DNA from: Saccharomyces uvarum
Lineage: Eukaryota; Ascomycota; Saccharomycetes; Saccharomycetales; Saccharomycetaceae
Assembly: GCA_947243795.1 (NCBI GenBank)
Contig: OX365940.1
Coordinates: 744,001-808,000 of the forward strand
Reading direction: 5' to 3'
DNA length: 64,000 nt
Shown piece by piece: positions 18,583 to 27,913 of this stretch (position 1 is the first letter of the stretch; every line of letters begins with the position of its first letter). A program made the position numbers and the translations under genes. The notes beneath the pieces are model-generated. The model was not told the origin of the DNA. It ran no database searches and was given only the letters and a program-made list of their open reading frames with translations.

Positions 18583-19008
18583 CTATTTTTGTATCAATAA
18601 TTGTCTGAAGCTAGGATGGCTGAACCTATTACCCGCTTTCATGCGAATGAGGCTATTACCGGCGTTTTCTGGCTCGTTTTTAAATGATTTCCAAATATCG
18701 TTGTAAAAGATTCCGAACACGGATGGCGAATCGTTGTGCTCATCCATGCCGATGATCAGCCCCTTCAGCGATACGTTGGTCTTAGAACTTGGGTATTGGT
18801 GTCTGTAGTTCTTGACGAACCGCTGGATGAAGTCTTGCTTTTGGTGCATATCCAGCTCCTGCCATTTTTTATACGGAAAGCATGCCTCTTTGTCGAAGCC
18901 GTGCGACGAGGAAGAGGAGGAAGAAACGGGCGTGTATATCGTGCTTAATGGCTTAAACCCGATCCTTGTCCTGACGTAACTTACAAACACTTTACCAAAC
19001 ATCAACAC
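18583..19008 (-). CDS. YMR252C: Mitochondrial protein of unknown function, YMR252C orthologue
   Basis: This 141-residue protein (134 in S. cerevisiae) has a basic, hydroxylated N-terminus (FGKVFVSYVRTRIGFKPLST), typical of a mitochondrial targeting sequence. A short Ser run (SSSSSSS) varies between species, and the core KNYRHQYPSSKTNVSLKG is conserved. The S. cerevisiae protein localises to mitochondria; its biochemical role is unknown. An ATG two codons downstream (19002) is an equally good start and gives MFGKV. Confidence 0.9.
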   Translation of the reverse strand: MLMFGKVFVSYVRTRIGFKPLSTIYTPVSSSSSSSHGFDKEACFPYKKWQELDMHQKQDFIQRFVKNYRHQYPSSKTNVSLKGLIIGMDEHNDSPSVFGIFYNDIWKSFKNEPENAGNSLIRMKAGNRFSHPSFRQLLIQK

Positions 19009-19227
19009 TTCACACTCTCGTTCGCCACCAAGATGTGCTTGCTTAGCTTCCCGGTATGCGAATGCTGGTGCTCGTTTTGTCTTGTTTAAGAAGTGTTCTT
19101 TACCCCACTTCGCCCCCTTATTGTTTTGCTAATCCGCGTTCTTGCTTCCTCGGACAATATATCCCAACGTGACACAAAAAAAAAAGAATTAGAAAAAAAC
19201 TATAGTAGTGAGTGGTACTTACCGATT

Positions 19228-20499
19228 TCACTTAGAGTCGGACATATCAAAATCTGTCAACGGTATGGAATTTTCTTCGTCTTCAATTATCGGAGTAAGA
19301 TCCTTGGCGATCGCTTCGTTATTGGCTGACCGGATCCTTATCACCCATAACGTAGCGGTGATGATAATTATCATGCCAAACCACGACCACATATTTGGCC
19401 AATGCTTGTACAATGCGACATCCCAGAAAACGGCATATATCAGCTGAGTGTATGCCATAAGAGATCCTCTTCCTGCACGCTCTCTTTGGATTCCCATAGT
19501 CAGCAAGAGCTGGAAAATGAATCCGGAAATACCTAGATTACCGAACAATATCCATTGCTTTTTGGAATGTGGGATCTGGAACTTCATTGAAGGAATTGTG
19601 TTGATACCGACAAACGAAACCAACGCTGTGATTAATGAAAAATAGCTCACGCTCATTATAGCATGGGCTCTTTTACCGATGTAGCGGATAATGATGTAGA
19701 CACAACTCATCCCAAAAACACCCCACAACCCGACCAAAGTGGCAATGAGTCTTGATCTTGGGTCTGATGACTCCACGATTTGAGACGAAGAGTCTGTCAT
19801 TTCGGGCACTCCAAATAAGAACGATGGTCTCACAATCAACACCACACCCATTAATGAAACCAGCGAACCTAGCGCTTCCACTTTGGTAAATCTCTCCCTT
19901 AGGATAAGCCACGACAAAAATATGGTTAGCGATGGCGATAGAAACGTAATCAAGACTGCATCACTTATGGTCAAGTACATCAACGAGTAATACATTCCAA
20001 ACACACCGAAAAATCCAGTGCAACCCCTAAGTATCAACCATTTACGTACTTCAGGCTTGCCGAATGGCACATTTGAAATGGTACTTCTATTAATATACAT
20101 GTATATCAACGTACCAATATACGTTATTACCATTCTAACTAATAAGATCTGCAATGGCTTGATCTGCGTATCATTGGCAATATCTTCGGGGTCATTCTCT
20201 AGGACTTTGGTAGACACCACCATGGCAGAGTTGAAAAAATATGATACTGTCAAGAGAACAAGCCCGAGATTTGGTTTCAAATAATCTTTACTTATTCTTT
20301 CTAGCGTTGTTTGGTCGCTGATGGTGTAGTCTTCGTTTTCCTCGTCTTCGTTTTCCTCGTCTTCATTGTTGCTAGTTTCCTTCGGTGAAGGCGACCCTGT
20401 CGTATGTATCGGCTGCAAGCCTGTACCCTTCATGTCTCTTGAAACTAAGGGTTGCATACCTCCTTCTGTGTGTGTGGCTTTCGGTTCTGAAGGGTTCAT
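19228..20499 (-). CDS. YMR253C: EamA/DMT-family membrane transporter-like protein, YMR253C orthologue
   Basis: This 423-residue protein (414 in S. cerevisiae) has an acidic N-terminal tail with a repeated EDEEN motif, then about ten hydrophobic helices arranged as two EamA (drug/metabolite transporter) repeats. The repeats appear around residues 95-235 and 260-395; FLSPSLTIFLSWLILRERFT is the typical end of the first. The substrate is unknown; such proteins act as nucleotide-sugar or small-metabolite carriers elsewhere in the superfamily. The in-repeat hexanucleotides at 20335-20360 encode the acidic tract. Confidence 0.92.
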   Translation of the reverse strand: MNPSEPKATHTEGGMQPLVSRDMKGTGLQPIHTTGSPSPKETSNNEDEENEDEENEDYTISDQTTLERISKDYLKPNLGLVLLTVSYFFNSAMVVSTKVLENDPEDIANDTQIKPLQILLVRMVITYIGTLIYMYINRSTISNVPFGKPEVRKWLILRGCTGFFGVFGMYYSLMYLTISDAVLITFLSPSLTIFLSWLILRERFTKVEALGSLVSLMGVVLIVRPSFLFGVPEMTDSSSQIVESSDPRSRLIATLVGLWGVFGMSCVYIIIRYIGKRAHAIMSVSYFSLITALVSFVGINTIPSMKFQIPHSKKQWILFGNLGISGFIFQLLLTMGIQRERAGRGSLMAYTQLIYAVFWDVALYKHWPNMWSWFGMIIIITATLWVIRIRSANNEAIAKDLTPIIEDEENSIPLTDFDMSDSK

Positions 20500-21296
20500 T
20501 TCCTTATCTCTACCTATTTTCTTTATTACACTATAAAATTTTTACTTACGAAACCAAAAAGAAAAAGGAAAATGTCCCGAAATGAGAAAAGTTAAAAAGT
20601 AAATCAGAAAGAACCCATATTCACTTTCTGTCAAAGATATCCATACTTTCACCATGCGGGCGATCTCTAGAAGGGCCCTTGTAGATTTAGAAATCACATC
20701 CCTCACGGTTAGCCGGTATCTTTTTACCATATGGAGGTGTATTTCCTAGTTGGGAAAATGCCTCACGACGGTAACCGGGGTGTTTATGTATTCAAGAAGA
20801 AACTAGATGCCAATTGTCAAGGTGCTGGCATCGTTGGTACCTTGCACATGTAGGCGAACAGTAGTATCGGTTCCATATCACTTGCATCTCTCGTACAACG
20901 CAATAAAACCATTTCAGAGGTATTGCGGATCATAATGTCTTGCACACTTACAAAATCTGGCATAAAAACACATACACATCCCAAACAGGTGAAATTCTTG
21001 CCTCTTATTGCCTCAAGAAAGCGCTTAAATTGCATGGAAATGTGCATGGTATTCAACATCGTTGATGTTGGGTCTTGTTTACCAATATCGCTTCTATTGT
21101 GTACTATGGCTGAGCCTTTTTAGAGCCGCACGTGCTTTTTTGGGGAACAAACGTTGAAATTTTTTGGAATATTTACAAGATAAGGCAGGCTTAAGCCGTC
21201 TTGCTTTACTCCTTCAGTCGTTAAAGAGAGGTGTCAACCACGTTGTCTTGCTACACATAGAATAAAATACCTTATAAATCACCTCTGCTATTTACC
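20500..21296. promoter_or_regulatory. Divergent intergenic region YMR253C / GFD1
   Basis: These 0.8 kb separate two divergent genes. Small open frames of 60-80 codons on both strands have no recognisable similarity. They do not match the questionable S. cerevisiae ORF YMR254C as I recall it. I see no RNA gene or LTR here. Confidence 0.4.
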
Positions 21297-21872
21297 ATGC
21301 CCCTAGAGTCTATATGGGCCGATGTCCCTGAAGAAGAACCAGCAAAGAAACAGAAGCCAAGTCACAGACGGAATAACGATAACAAAAATATTAATAACAA
21401 TAATAATAGGAGGAGGAATAGCGACAACAAGCCAAACAACAATAAAAGAGACACCGAAAGCAAGACGAATTACAATAAAAAAAACAATGAAACGAAGACA
21501 AAGAACAAAATCAAAGATACGTCTGCCAGACAGAAGAATACGCCTCGTGACCAGGGCAAGATTTCCCCTACAAATGAACCATTAACGATGAATCCCTTCT
21601 CCCAAAAGACAACCGAGGTGCCTCCCCCACCTGTTTCGCCTAGCAAGAATAAGCCTGCTAAAACAAAGTCCAAAATGGATGCCGCTTCAAAGATGAAATT
21701 GCTGAAGAAGAAAATCGAAGAGCAAAGGAAAATACTTCAAAAGACTAGTCATGAGGAGCAACAACAACAGTTGTTGATGGATTTCTTGAACGATGAGGGG
21801 AATTCCAACTGGGTAGATGACGATGAAGAAGAACTGATCCTTCAACGTTTGAATACCTCCCTGAAAATATGA
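21297..21872 (+). CDS. GFD1: mRNA export cofactor Gfd1
   Basis: Gfd1 associates with Gle1, Nab2, Dbp5 and the nuclear-pore cytoplasmic face, and supports poly(A)+ RNA export. The 191-residue protein (188 in S. cerevisiae) has the conserved MPLESIWAD start, then a long low-complexity Asn/Lys-rich middle (residues about 25-75). A Lys/Glu-rich coiled coil with MKLLKKKIEEQRKIL (the Nab2/Gle1-binding segment) and an acidic C-terminus follow. The Asn-rich middle is coded by AAT/AAC runs and is probably length-variable among strains. Confidence 0.93.
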   Translation: MPLESIWADVPEEEPAKKQKPSHRRNNDNKNINNNNNRRRNSDNKPNNNKRDTESKTNYNKKNNETKTKNKIKDTSARQKNTPRDQGKISPTNEPLTMNPFSQKTTEVPPPPVSPSKNKPAKTKSKMDAASKMKLLKKKIEEQRKILQKTSHEEQQQQLLMDFLNDEGNSNWVDDDEEELILQRLNTSLKI

Positions 21873-22263
21873 TATCTCTTTCATGCCTGGGGTTGACACG
21901 TTTTATCAACACCCGTGAGTTAAACAGACATTACTTTTTTCATGATGTATTTATATACTATGTACTAAACACGCTATAGTAAACAAATTATTAGACACTT
22001 CCAGTGATACGTTCATACTACGAAATCCTGCAGAAAAGCGTTATTGCTTTTCACGAGGAAGCAAAAAAAAACAGAGAGGCATGCATTGATTTAAATTAGT
22101 AGTTTCCTTATTCTTCTAGAATATTATATATATATATAAATAAATGGTTCGTTTTTTACGGTAATGTAAAGAAAATGTTTTGAATGATGTGTATTGAGGG
22201 TAAACACTTATATATCAAAGGGCAGATATGAAGGTGGCACAAACAGACAAGATACTCGTTAAT
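21873..22263. other. Convergent intergenic region GFD1 / COX7
   Basis: This 391-bp stretch lies between two 3' ends, with a TATATATATA tract near 22126-22137 and A/T-rich processing-type sequence. No gene is supported. Confidence 0.4.
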
Positions 22264-22446
22264 CTACGCTTTCTTGGCCTTGATACCTCTAATAGCATTT
22301 GGAATGTATAATAGTGGTGTGACAACAGCGACTGCAAAAATAGCATAAAATGGATATAGATATAATGCGGATCTTGGATGTCTCCACCATAGAGGTTTCC
22401 CGGACGATTGGAACACTTTCTGTAGTTGAATAACCTTGTTGGCCAT
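22264..22446 (-). CDS. COX7: Cytochrome c oxidase subunit VII (Cox7)
   Basis: Cox7 is a nuclear-encoded single-span subunit of respiratory complex IV in the inner mitochondrial membrane. The 60-residue product MANKVIQLQKVFQSSGKPLW has the exact family length. It has an amphipathic N-terminal part, one membrane helix (LYPFYAIFAVAVVTPLLY) and a short basic tail ending in KAKKA. An overlapping longer frame on the same strand is a shadow. Confidence 0.97.
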   Translation of the reverse strand: MANKVIQLQKVFQSSGKPLWWRHPRSALYLYPFYAIFAVAVVTPLLYIPNAIRGIKAKKA

Positions 22447-22958
22447 TGTGTGATATTTATTTGATGTCTTTGGTTTGCTTGCTTGTTTGTGACAAAGTCT
22501 GCCTTGTTCATGGGATGAATTAGATATAACATCTTATATCCTCTATCCGCCTTTTCTAGATTTTTCCCTCCCAGTCCGGATTTCTCGGACGACACGCGAC
22601 GCAGCCAATCAAAAAACATCTTTTTTCCTGCTGACAATAGTATGTTGCCGCATATTCATGGGACAATAAAGATATCGTAAGTGTCAGTATTTCGAGTGTG
22701 TACTTTGATTTTAGTCATTTTATGCACTTATATTTACACGGTATGAAGAATAAACTAAACTAAATAAATATACATATCGGTACCCTTTGTTAATAAATAA
22801 TCACAAGAGTGAAGGAAAACGATATGATAAATCTTGCCTTTGAAGTACTGTCTATAGAAGTGAAGGTGCGGATTGGCATGCAAAGGATCTTTTTGGCAGT
22901 AGGTTTAACACATAATATTTACACATAAGAGTAAGGGAAAAAAAGTGGGCTGAAAAAG
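22447..22958 (-). promoter_or_regulatory. COX7 promoter and PET111 3' end
   Basis: This tandem intergenic region lies between PET111 (upstream on the minus strand) and COX7. CCAATCA at 22605-22611, about 160 bp before the COX7 ATG, resembles a Hap2/3/4/5 site (TGATTGGC on the coding strand), as expected for a respiratory gene. Nothing else is supported. Confidence 0.45.
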
Positions 22959-25361
22959 TCATATTCCCCCCTTTTCATGCTCTCTAAGGAGCTCTTTTTT
23001 CCTTTCATTTTGTTCCATTTTCCTTAATAAAATCTCTTCATCAAACCATTCTTTTAAAAAACTTGTTAAATTTCGCATATTTTCTAGTCCTTGGAATTTA
23101 TAGTCCACATATCTAACCACCAATTCATCGACCCGACCTTTTATCTCCTCGGTGTCAACCGGAGTAATAGTTGGTATGTAAGCTGACCTTTTCTCGAAAT
23201 ATTTGAGGAATCCCTTTATTTGTCTAATGCAACCTGGAGTGATTAAGTTTGCCTTGTGATTGCAGTTCCAGTCTTTTAAAATTTTGCTAAATCGTTCCCT
23301 TTCATACATTCTTGCGGCTAGCTTCAAGGATGTCATATAATACATCATCCATTGCCTATTATTAGAAGTGTCCAAAATTTTCCTAGCCTGTGAAATCAAA
23401 TAGCAAGCATATTTGAAATCACGTGTGTGAAAACATATTTGAGTAAGTTGTAAATAATTCTGCGTTGACAGCTCTACTTGATGTGTTCGCTCAAATTCCT
23501 TTATTTTATATTCTAATTCTGTCAGGCGTTCAGTCGACAACCTTTCAGCCGATCTGTAACTGGAGATAACGTCCCATTTCAACCATAATATATCGACTTT
23601 TATTGGGATATAGCAAAACCTAGTTCTTAATATCTTATCAACCACATGTGCCATGTTCGTTAAAGAACTGCTCAGACATAGTTCCAAAACAGAGTATAAA
23701 AAACAAAATTGGGGCGTAATACCTTCTTTCAAGCTATTTGAAATTACCGACTCCGCTCCGTACACATCATTGCGAGAAACTTTTTTCTTGAATTCTTCAA
23801 ATCTCTCGAAGTCAACCACATTAAATCCTGATAAAGAAGACTCCTCTCCCCCATTAATCTTCCTCGTATGAATATGGCCTTTTTCCTGTAAAAATGTATA
23901 CACCCATGTAAGTTTTCTGCCGTACTCATCCTTTTTCAGTGTCACTAATATATCATTTGTAATTTCTTTTGTTAACATTGGATACACATTTACAGCACAG
24001 GACCATAACTGCTGAATGAACGCAGGCCGCAATCGGGTTTTACCATCGCCATTTTTAATAATTGTAAAATAGTATTTGAAAAGCCCTTCAAATTGATTTG
24101 TATTGACAAAATATCTAGAAACGCTTAAATGGAAAGAACCATCTATGTCGATATGTTCGTCATTCTGTATTTTTTCCAAGATAATTTTTAGATTTGCGAA
24201 ATCGTTGGTGGAGACATAAGCTTTAACAACTGACATGTAAAGTTCTTTTCGTGTCGGAATGTCATTTTTTAATTTGATGATGAACTTGTCGACGTTCTCC
24301 ATGATTGTCAAGTCATCAACGCTTTTCTCCTTACTCCTTTTAGTGGAATACAAAGAGTGACAAAACTCAACTAAATCAAATTGTACGCTGGAAGTATATC
24401 CCGTTCTTAAAACCACCGGATGAGTAAAAAAATCTCTAAGTTCATCTTTATTAGGATGCCGTAAAAACATTTTGTGCATTATGGTGAGAGTTTTGATTGA
24501 TGGGAGATTAGTCGAAGAGAATTCTTCACCACTACATTTCACTTTTAGCCACAGAAAAAAAACATACTTCATATTAGATATGTCTAAGTATCTTTGCATA
24601 CATCGAAGAAATTCAAAAAGTTGGTTTTCAGTAATGGGAAAAGTATCAGGGTTAGTTATCGCTTGAGTGTAAAATTCCACAGCTAGTTGGATATTATTGT
24701 TTCTGATGAAGGAAGTCAACCCTAATGAAATCATTTGCGGATCCACTTTGCAATATTTGATATATTCGGAAAATAAAGTTTCACAGATGTCAAAATGTTG
24801 TAAATTATTTTGTACTATCAACATAATTTCGACAAACTTACCGTATATGATCCTATCGGTGTGACTTGCCAACAATGGCATGAATTGTTCATATGCATTA
24901 TATATTCGTCCAATATCGTAGTCATTTCGCAAAAAATGAAGCGAATGAGTCAAGATCAATAGCTGTTCGATAGAAAATAAAACTTTTTGGTTATTAGATA
25001 GACTAATAAGTGTTTTTAAAACATCGGGATCCGCTCTCTTAAATTTTTGCTTCCACAATATTTCAAAATCTTTGTTTTTCACTATATTATATTGATTTCT
25101 GAAAGGTTCTAATCCACCAAGATTTTTGATTATGGGATCTTTCCAATCAAGATTTTTATGAGGTTCACATACATTGTTTATTATTAAGGGCTCTCTCAGT
25201 TGTGTTTTGACCCATTCTTCAATATCTTCCTTGTGCTTTTTCTTGACCTGATCAATTGAGTAATATCGTACTTGACAGGAAACGGTTTGTATTATGTTTT
25301 CAGGTTCTCTATAAAGCAAATTCTTTATACCACGGGAGGATAGAAATCTCCTTCGTAACAT
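22959..25361 (-). CDS. PET111: Mitochondrial COX2 mRNA-specific translational activator Pet111
   Basis: Pet111 is an inner-membrane-associated mitochondrial protein that binds the 5' leader of COX2 mRNA and is limiting for Cox2 synthesis. The 800-residue length equals the S. cerevisiae protein. The N-terminus MLRRRFLSSRGIKNLLYREP is a basic, acid-free targeting sequence. The rest is helical, with the PPR-like character seen in yeast translational activators, and ends KKELLREHEKGGI. Codon use is poor, in keeping with low abundance. The mRNA leader carries several upstream ORFs, annotated separately. It functions with COX7 and COA6, also in this window, in complex IV biogenesis. Confidence 0.96.
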   Translation of the reverse strand: MLRRRFLSSRGIKNLLYREPENIIQTVSCQVRYYSIDQVKKKHKEDIEEWVKTQLREPLIINNVCEPHKNLDWKDPIIKNLGGLEPFRNQYNIVKNKDFEILWKQKFKRADPDVLKTLISLSNNQKVLFSIEQLLILTHSLHFLRNDYDIGRIYNAYEQFMPLLASHTDRIIYGKFVEIMLIVQNNLQHFDICETLFSEYIKYCKVDPQMISLGLTSFIRNNNIQLAVEFYTQAITNPDTFPITENQLFEFLRCMQRYLDISNMKYVFFLWLKVKCSGEEFSSTNLPSIKTLTIMHKMFLRHPNKDELRDFFTHPVVLRTGYTSSVQFDLVEFCHSLYSTKRSKEKSVDDLTIMENVDKFIIKLKNDIPTRKELYMSVVKAYVSTNDFANLKIILEKIQNDEHIDIDGSFHLSVSRYFVNTNQFEGLFKYYFTIIKNGDGKTRLRPAFIQQLWSCAVNVYPMLTKEITNDILVTLKKDEYGRKLTWVYTFLQEKGHIHTRKINGGEESSLSGFNVVDFERFEEFKKKVSRNDVYGAESVISNSLKEGITPQFCFLYSVLELCLSSSLTNMAHVVDKILRTRFCYIPIKVDILWLKWDVISSYRSAERLSTERLTELEYKIKEFERTHQVELSTQNYLQLTQICFHTRDFKYACYLISQARKILDTSNNRQWMMYYMTSLKLAARMYERERFSKILKDWNCNHKANLITPGCIRQIKGFLKYFEKRSAYIPTITPVDTEEIKGRVDELVVRYVDYKFQGLENMRNLTSFLKEWFDEEILLRKMEQNERKKELLREHEKGGI

Positions 25362-25923
25362 TAAGTTGTCCTGTAAGCTATTGTTTAAATTTAATTGGTA
25401 GTGATAGAAAATTTGACGATATCAAGGTTTTGGTGTAGTTAATGGAATACATGAAAAGTTATGATCAACATAAAAATGCTCTATACCAGATAGAATTTAA
25501 TAAAAAAACAGAACAGAAGAAAAGATAGAAACAGCAAAGGAGCAGACTTAGCAAGCGACTGAATAGAGCTTTTGACTTGAAACTAAGAGGATTAGTATGT
25601 ACTTTTGACTCAGCGCTCGTAAATTTCAAATCTTCCAAAGGGGACGTCCAATTGCAGCCAGTAACTATTGAAAACAGGAGATGAAGGTTATCAACAAGAA
25701 ACTGCAAAGAAACAACAGTAAATGTCTTTGATCCTTCGACCGTTATAGTTTGCCTCTCCTGGATATTCTTGCATTGGTTATTCTTCCAGATTTGCATGGT
25801 TTCCTACATTGTTATTATTCGAAGACTGTGACGACGGCCGGGTAAATTCCTTATTATATAACAGCACTCCTATATATACAAACATACATATATGCCTCAA
25901 CTGTGCCTCTGGTAACCTATCAA
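25362..25923 (-). promoter_or_regulatory. PET111 promoter and 5' leader with upstream ORFs
   Basis: The S. cerevisiae PET111 mRNA is known for a long leader with several uORFs. Here the minus strand upstream of the ATG holds a 110-codon frame starting at 25797 and ending at 25465, a 10-codon frame 25471-25439 (MLIITFHVFH) and a 24-codon frame 25452-25378 that stops 16 bp before the PET111 ATG. The last two overlap in different frames. TATA-like sequence (TATATA) is present near 25870. Confidence 0.6.
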
Positions 25924-27585
25924 TCAGTCATATATAGATTCGTAGGTGTGCAATGCCCTGTTCACGTCAAAGTAAATTCCCGACAGCATGGCTTGGCGGA
26001 GGCTTGGTAATACCTTGATTAGATAGTTCATGTAAGGATAAAAAAAATGTGCAATAACTGTCGCTAAGGGCTCGAAAGACGATTCGTCAAAATAACATTC
26101 ATAACTTGCAAAGTGATGAATTCCTTCAAACCCATGGAAATTCCAAGCAATGTCCTCAGGAGCACACTTTAATAAATCTAAATCCCAGTTTTTCTGAGAC
26201 TCAAACCTCTTGGCTAGTGAATTTCCTATATATGCGGCAAACACTATGGGTATAATATCCAAGTACCTAGCATCTGGGGTCGAGAAGTATTGATGATTCA
26301 TAATGTACTTATCAAATAATGGCAAATACTTAGAGCAAAATTCACACTTGCAGCCGTTCCACAAAATGTCACATGCATACATTTCATATGAGCTGATAGA
26401 CTGCAACATCGTTGGAGCTACTATTGTCTCCAATGAAGTTAGTTTTGGAAGCACTGTCTCGTAAAGCTTCTTACGACGAAGCAAATTTCCATCGACTGTA
26501 TCTATACCTTTACCGTTTGAAGGAGGATCATGTCGTATGCTCAAAACCCGCAAGTTTTGACCCACATTGGGTAAATTTAGAATGAATTTATTAATGACCA
26601 AATCCCAATTTTCATCCATATAGTGATGCCCTTGTTTAACGAATGTCTTTTCGATGAGTCCCAAACTTCTCAAGGAAACAAGATCACCTGCTAAGCTCTG
26701 AAGAAATTCATCATCACACTTGCAGTCGTCTACCTCACAAGAAAATTCTAGTTCAAGGGCTTTAAGGTTGGATAAATTAACCACATCCTTCAAAGCATGC
26801 GAAGCTAACCTCACGGAAATTGTACTTGCATCACTTTGCTTGTGAACATGATTGAATTTCAAGCGGCGAAGATTCTTGAAACGAATATTTGAAAAATCAA
26901 AGTACTCAAAAATTCTTAAGCTTGAATACGCTTCATCCTTAATTGCCAGCTCTCCTCCATCCAATTGCTTCATTAACAACTTGCCCATCTCGGGGGTTAT
27001 TATATCTTGTAGATCCAGTGACGCAGGTAAGTCCCATTCTAAACTCTTGAGATTTTCCAATGATTTGAAGCTTTCAAATCCAGTTTCATCGCACACTATC
27101 CGCTTCTTTAGGCTTGTTAAATCATGATATTTTTTTGAACACAACTCGAATAATCCTGGATCTTTGATATCAAGAATTTCAATCACGTTCAAGTCGGCAA
27201 TTTCATTAACCAGTCTTTGTAACAATTGCAGCCCTTCTTCTCTGTGGTGAAAGATATCATTGTCTATAGTTATCTGCTTTATAAGCTTTAAGTGCGATGC
27301 CTCCAATAACCTTTCAACTCTGTCATATACAAATATGTCGTTCTTATCACCAGTCTTTAAAACCGATCGATATCCACTCACATAAGTTTTTCCTCCTTCT
27401 AAAAACCATTTATTCGTCCTCAATACAGGATTTTTAGTAATGTGAATGTTGTTATAAAGTGAGGGGATGGCAACTACATCATGCACTTGTTTGGATACCA
27501 GGCTCAAGTTTAACAAGTCATTTTGATTAAGAAATTTGGAAGTATGTGATAATACTATTGATAGATCTTGATCTTGAAAAGCCAT
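25924..27585 (-). CDS. ROY1: F-box-like protein Roy1 (repressor of Ypt52)
   Basis: Roy1 is a non-SCF F-box-like protein that binds Skp1 and the Rab5-type GTPase Ypt52, lowering GTP exchange and thereby endosomal/vacuolar traffic. The 553-residue length equals the S. cerevisiae protein. The N-terminal 50 residues contain the F-box-like helices (FLNQNDLLNLSLVSKQVHDV). The body has leucine-rich-repeat-like spacing, and a Cys cluster (CDILWNGCKCEFC) lies around residue 410. Confidence 0.93.
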   Translation of the reverse strand: MAFQDQDLSIVLSHTSKFLNQNDLLNLSLVSKQVHDVVAIPSLYNNIHITKNPVLRTNKWFLEGGKTYVSGYRSVLKTGDKNDIFVYDRVERLLEASHLKLIKQITIDNDIFHHREEGLQLLQRLVNEIADLNVIEILDIKDPGLFELCSKKYHDLTSLKKRIVCDETGFESFKSLENLKSLEWDLPASLDLQDIITPEMGKLLMKQLDGGELAIKDEAYSSLRIFEYFDFSNIRFKNLRRLKFNHVHKQSDASTISVRLASHALKDVVNLSNLKALELEFSCEVDDCKCDDEFLQSLAGDLVSLRSLGLIEKTFVKQGHHYMDENWDLVINKFILNLPNVGQNLRVLSIRHDPPSNGKGIDTVDGNLLRRKKLYETVLPKLTSLETIVAPTMLQSISSYEMYACDILWNGCKCEFCSKYLPLFDKYIMNHQYFSTPDARYLDIIPIVFAAYIGNSLAKRFESQKNWDLDLLKCAPEDIAWNFHGFEGIHHFASYECYFDESSFEPLATVIAHFFYPYMNYLIKVLPSLRQAMLSGIYFDVNRALHTYESIYD

Positions 27586-27913
27586 TTGTAAATTATACGC
27601 TTTGTTGTATCATGTGAATGCAACTGTATGTGTGTCAGCAACTATCTTAGACTAGAGCGAATAACAGGGGCTCAGTTTAATTTTGTCTTTAAATTCCACG
27701 TTTAGTTTTCCATCCATAAATGGAATTTTCAACAAAAATGGGTGAACAAAATTCGAAAGAAAACTATCGCAGTGAGGGATCAAAACAAAGCTGTAACATT
27801 ATATCAAACAATGAAAATTATGGTACCTGTATATGTCGTTCGTTTTAAACTCGACGTTGAAATTTAGAAATAATTCAAAGCTAAGGTATATAAAAATTAC
27901 ATAACTTTAAAAT
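27586..27913. promoter_or_regulatory. ROY1 promoter / TRM732 3' end
   Basis: A 328-bp tandem intergenic stretch, AT-rich, with no distinct motif that I would name and no gene. Confidence 0.35.

Noticed and set aside
20542-20730. 62-codon minus-strand frame near the place of S. cerevisiae YMR254C
   Set aside because: It does not resemble the S. cerevisiae frame as I recall it, and that ORF is itself doubtful.
22215-22637. 140-codon frame overlapping COX7 on the same strand
   Set aside because: COX7 (60 residues, exact family match) explains the locus; the longer frame is a shadow in another phase.
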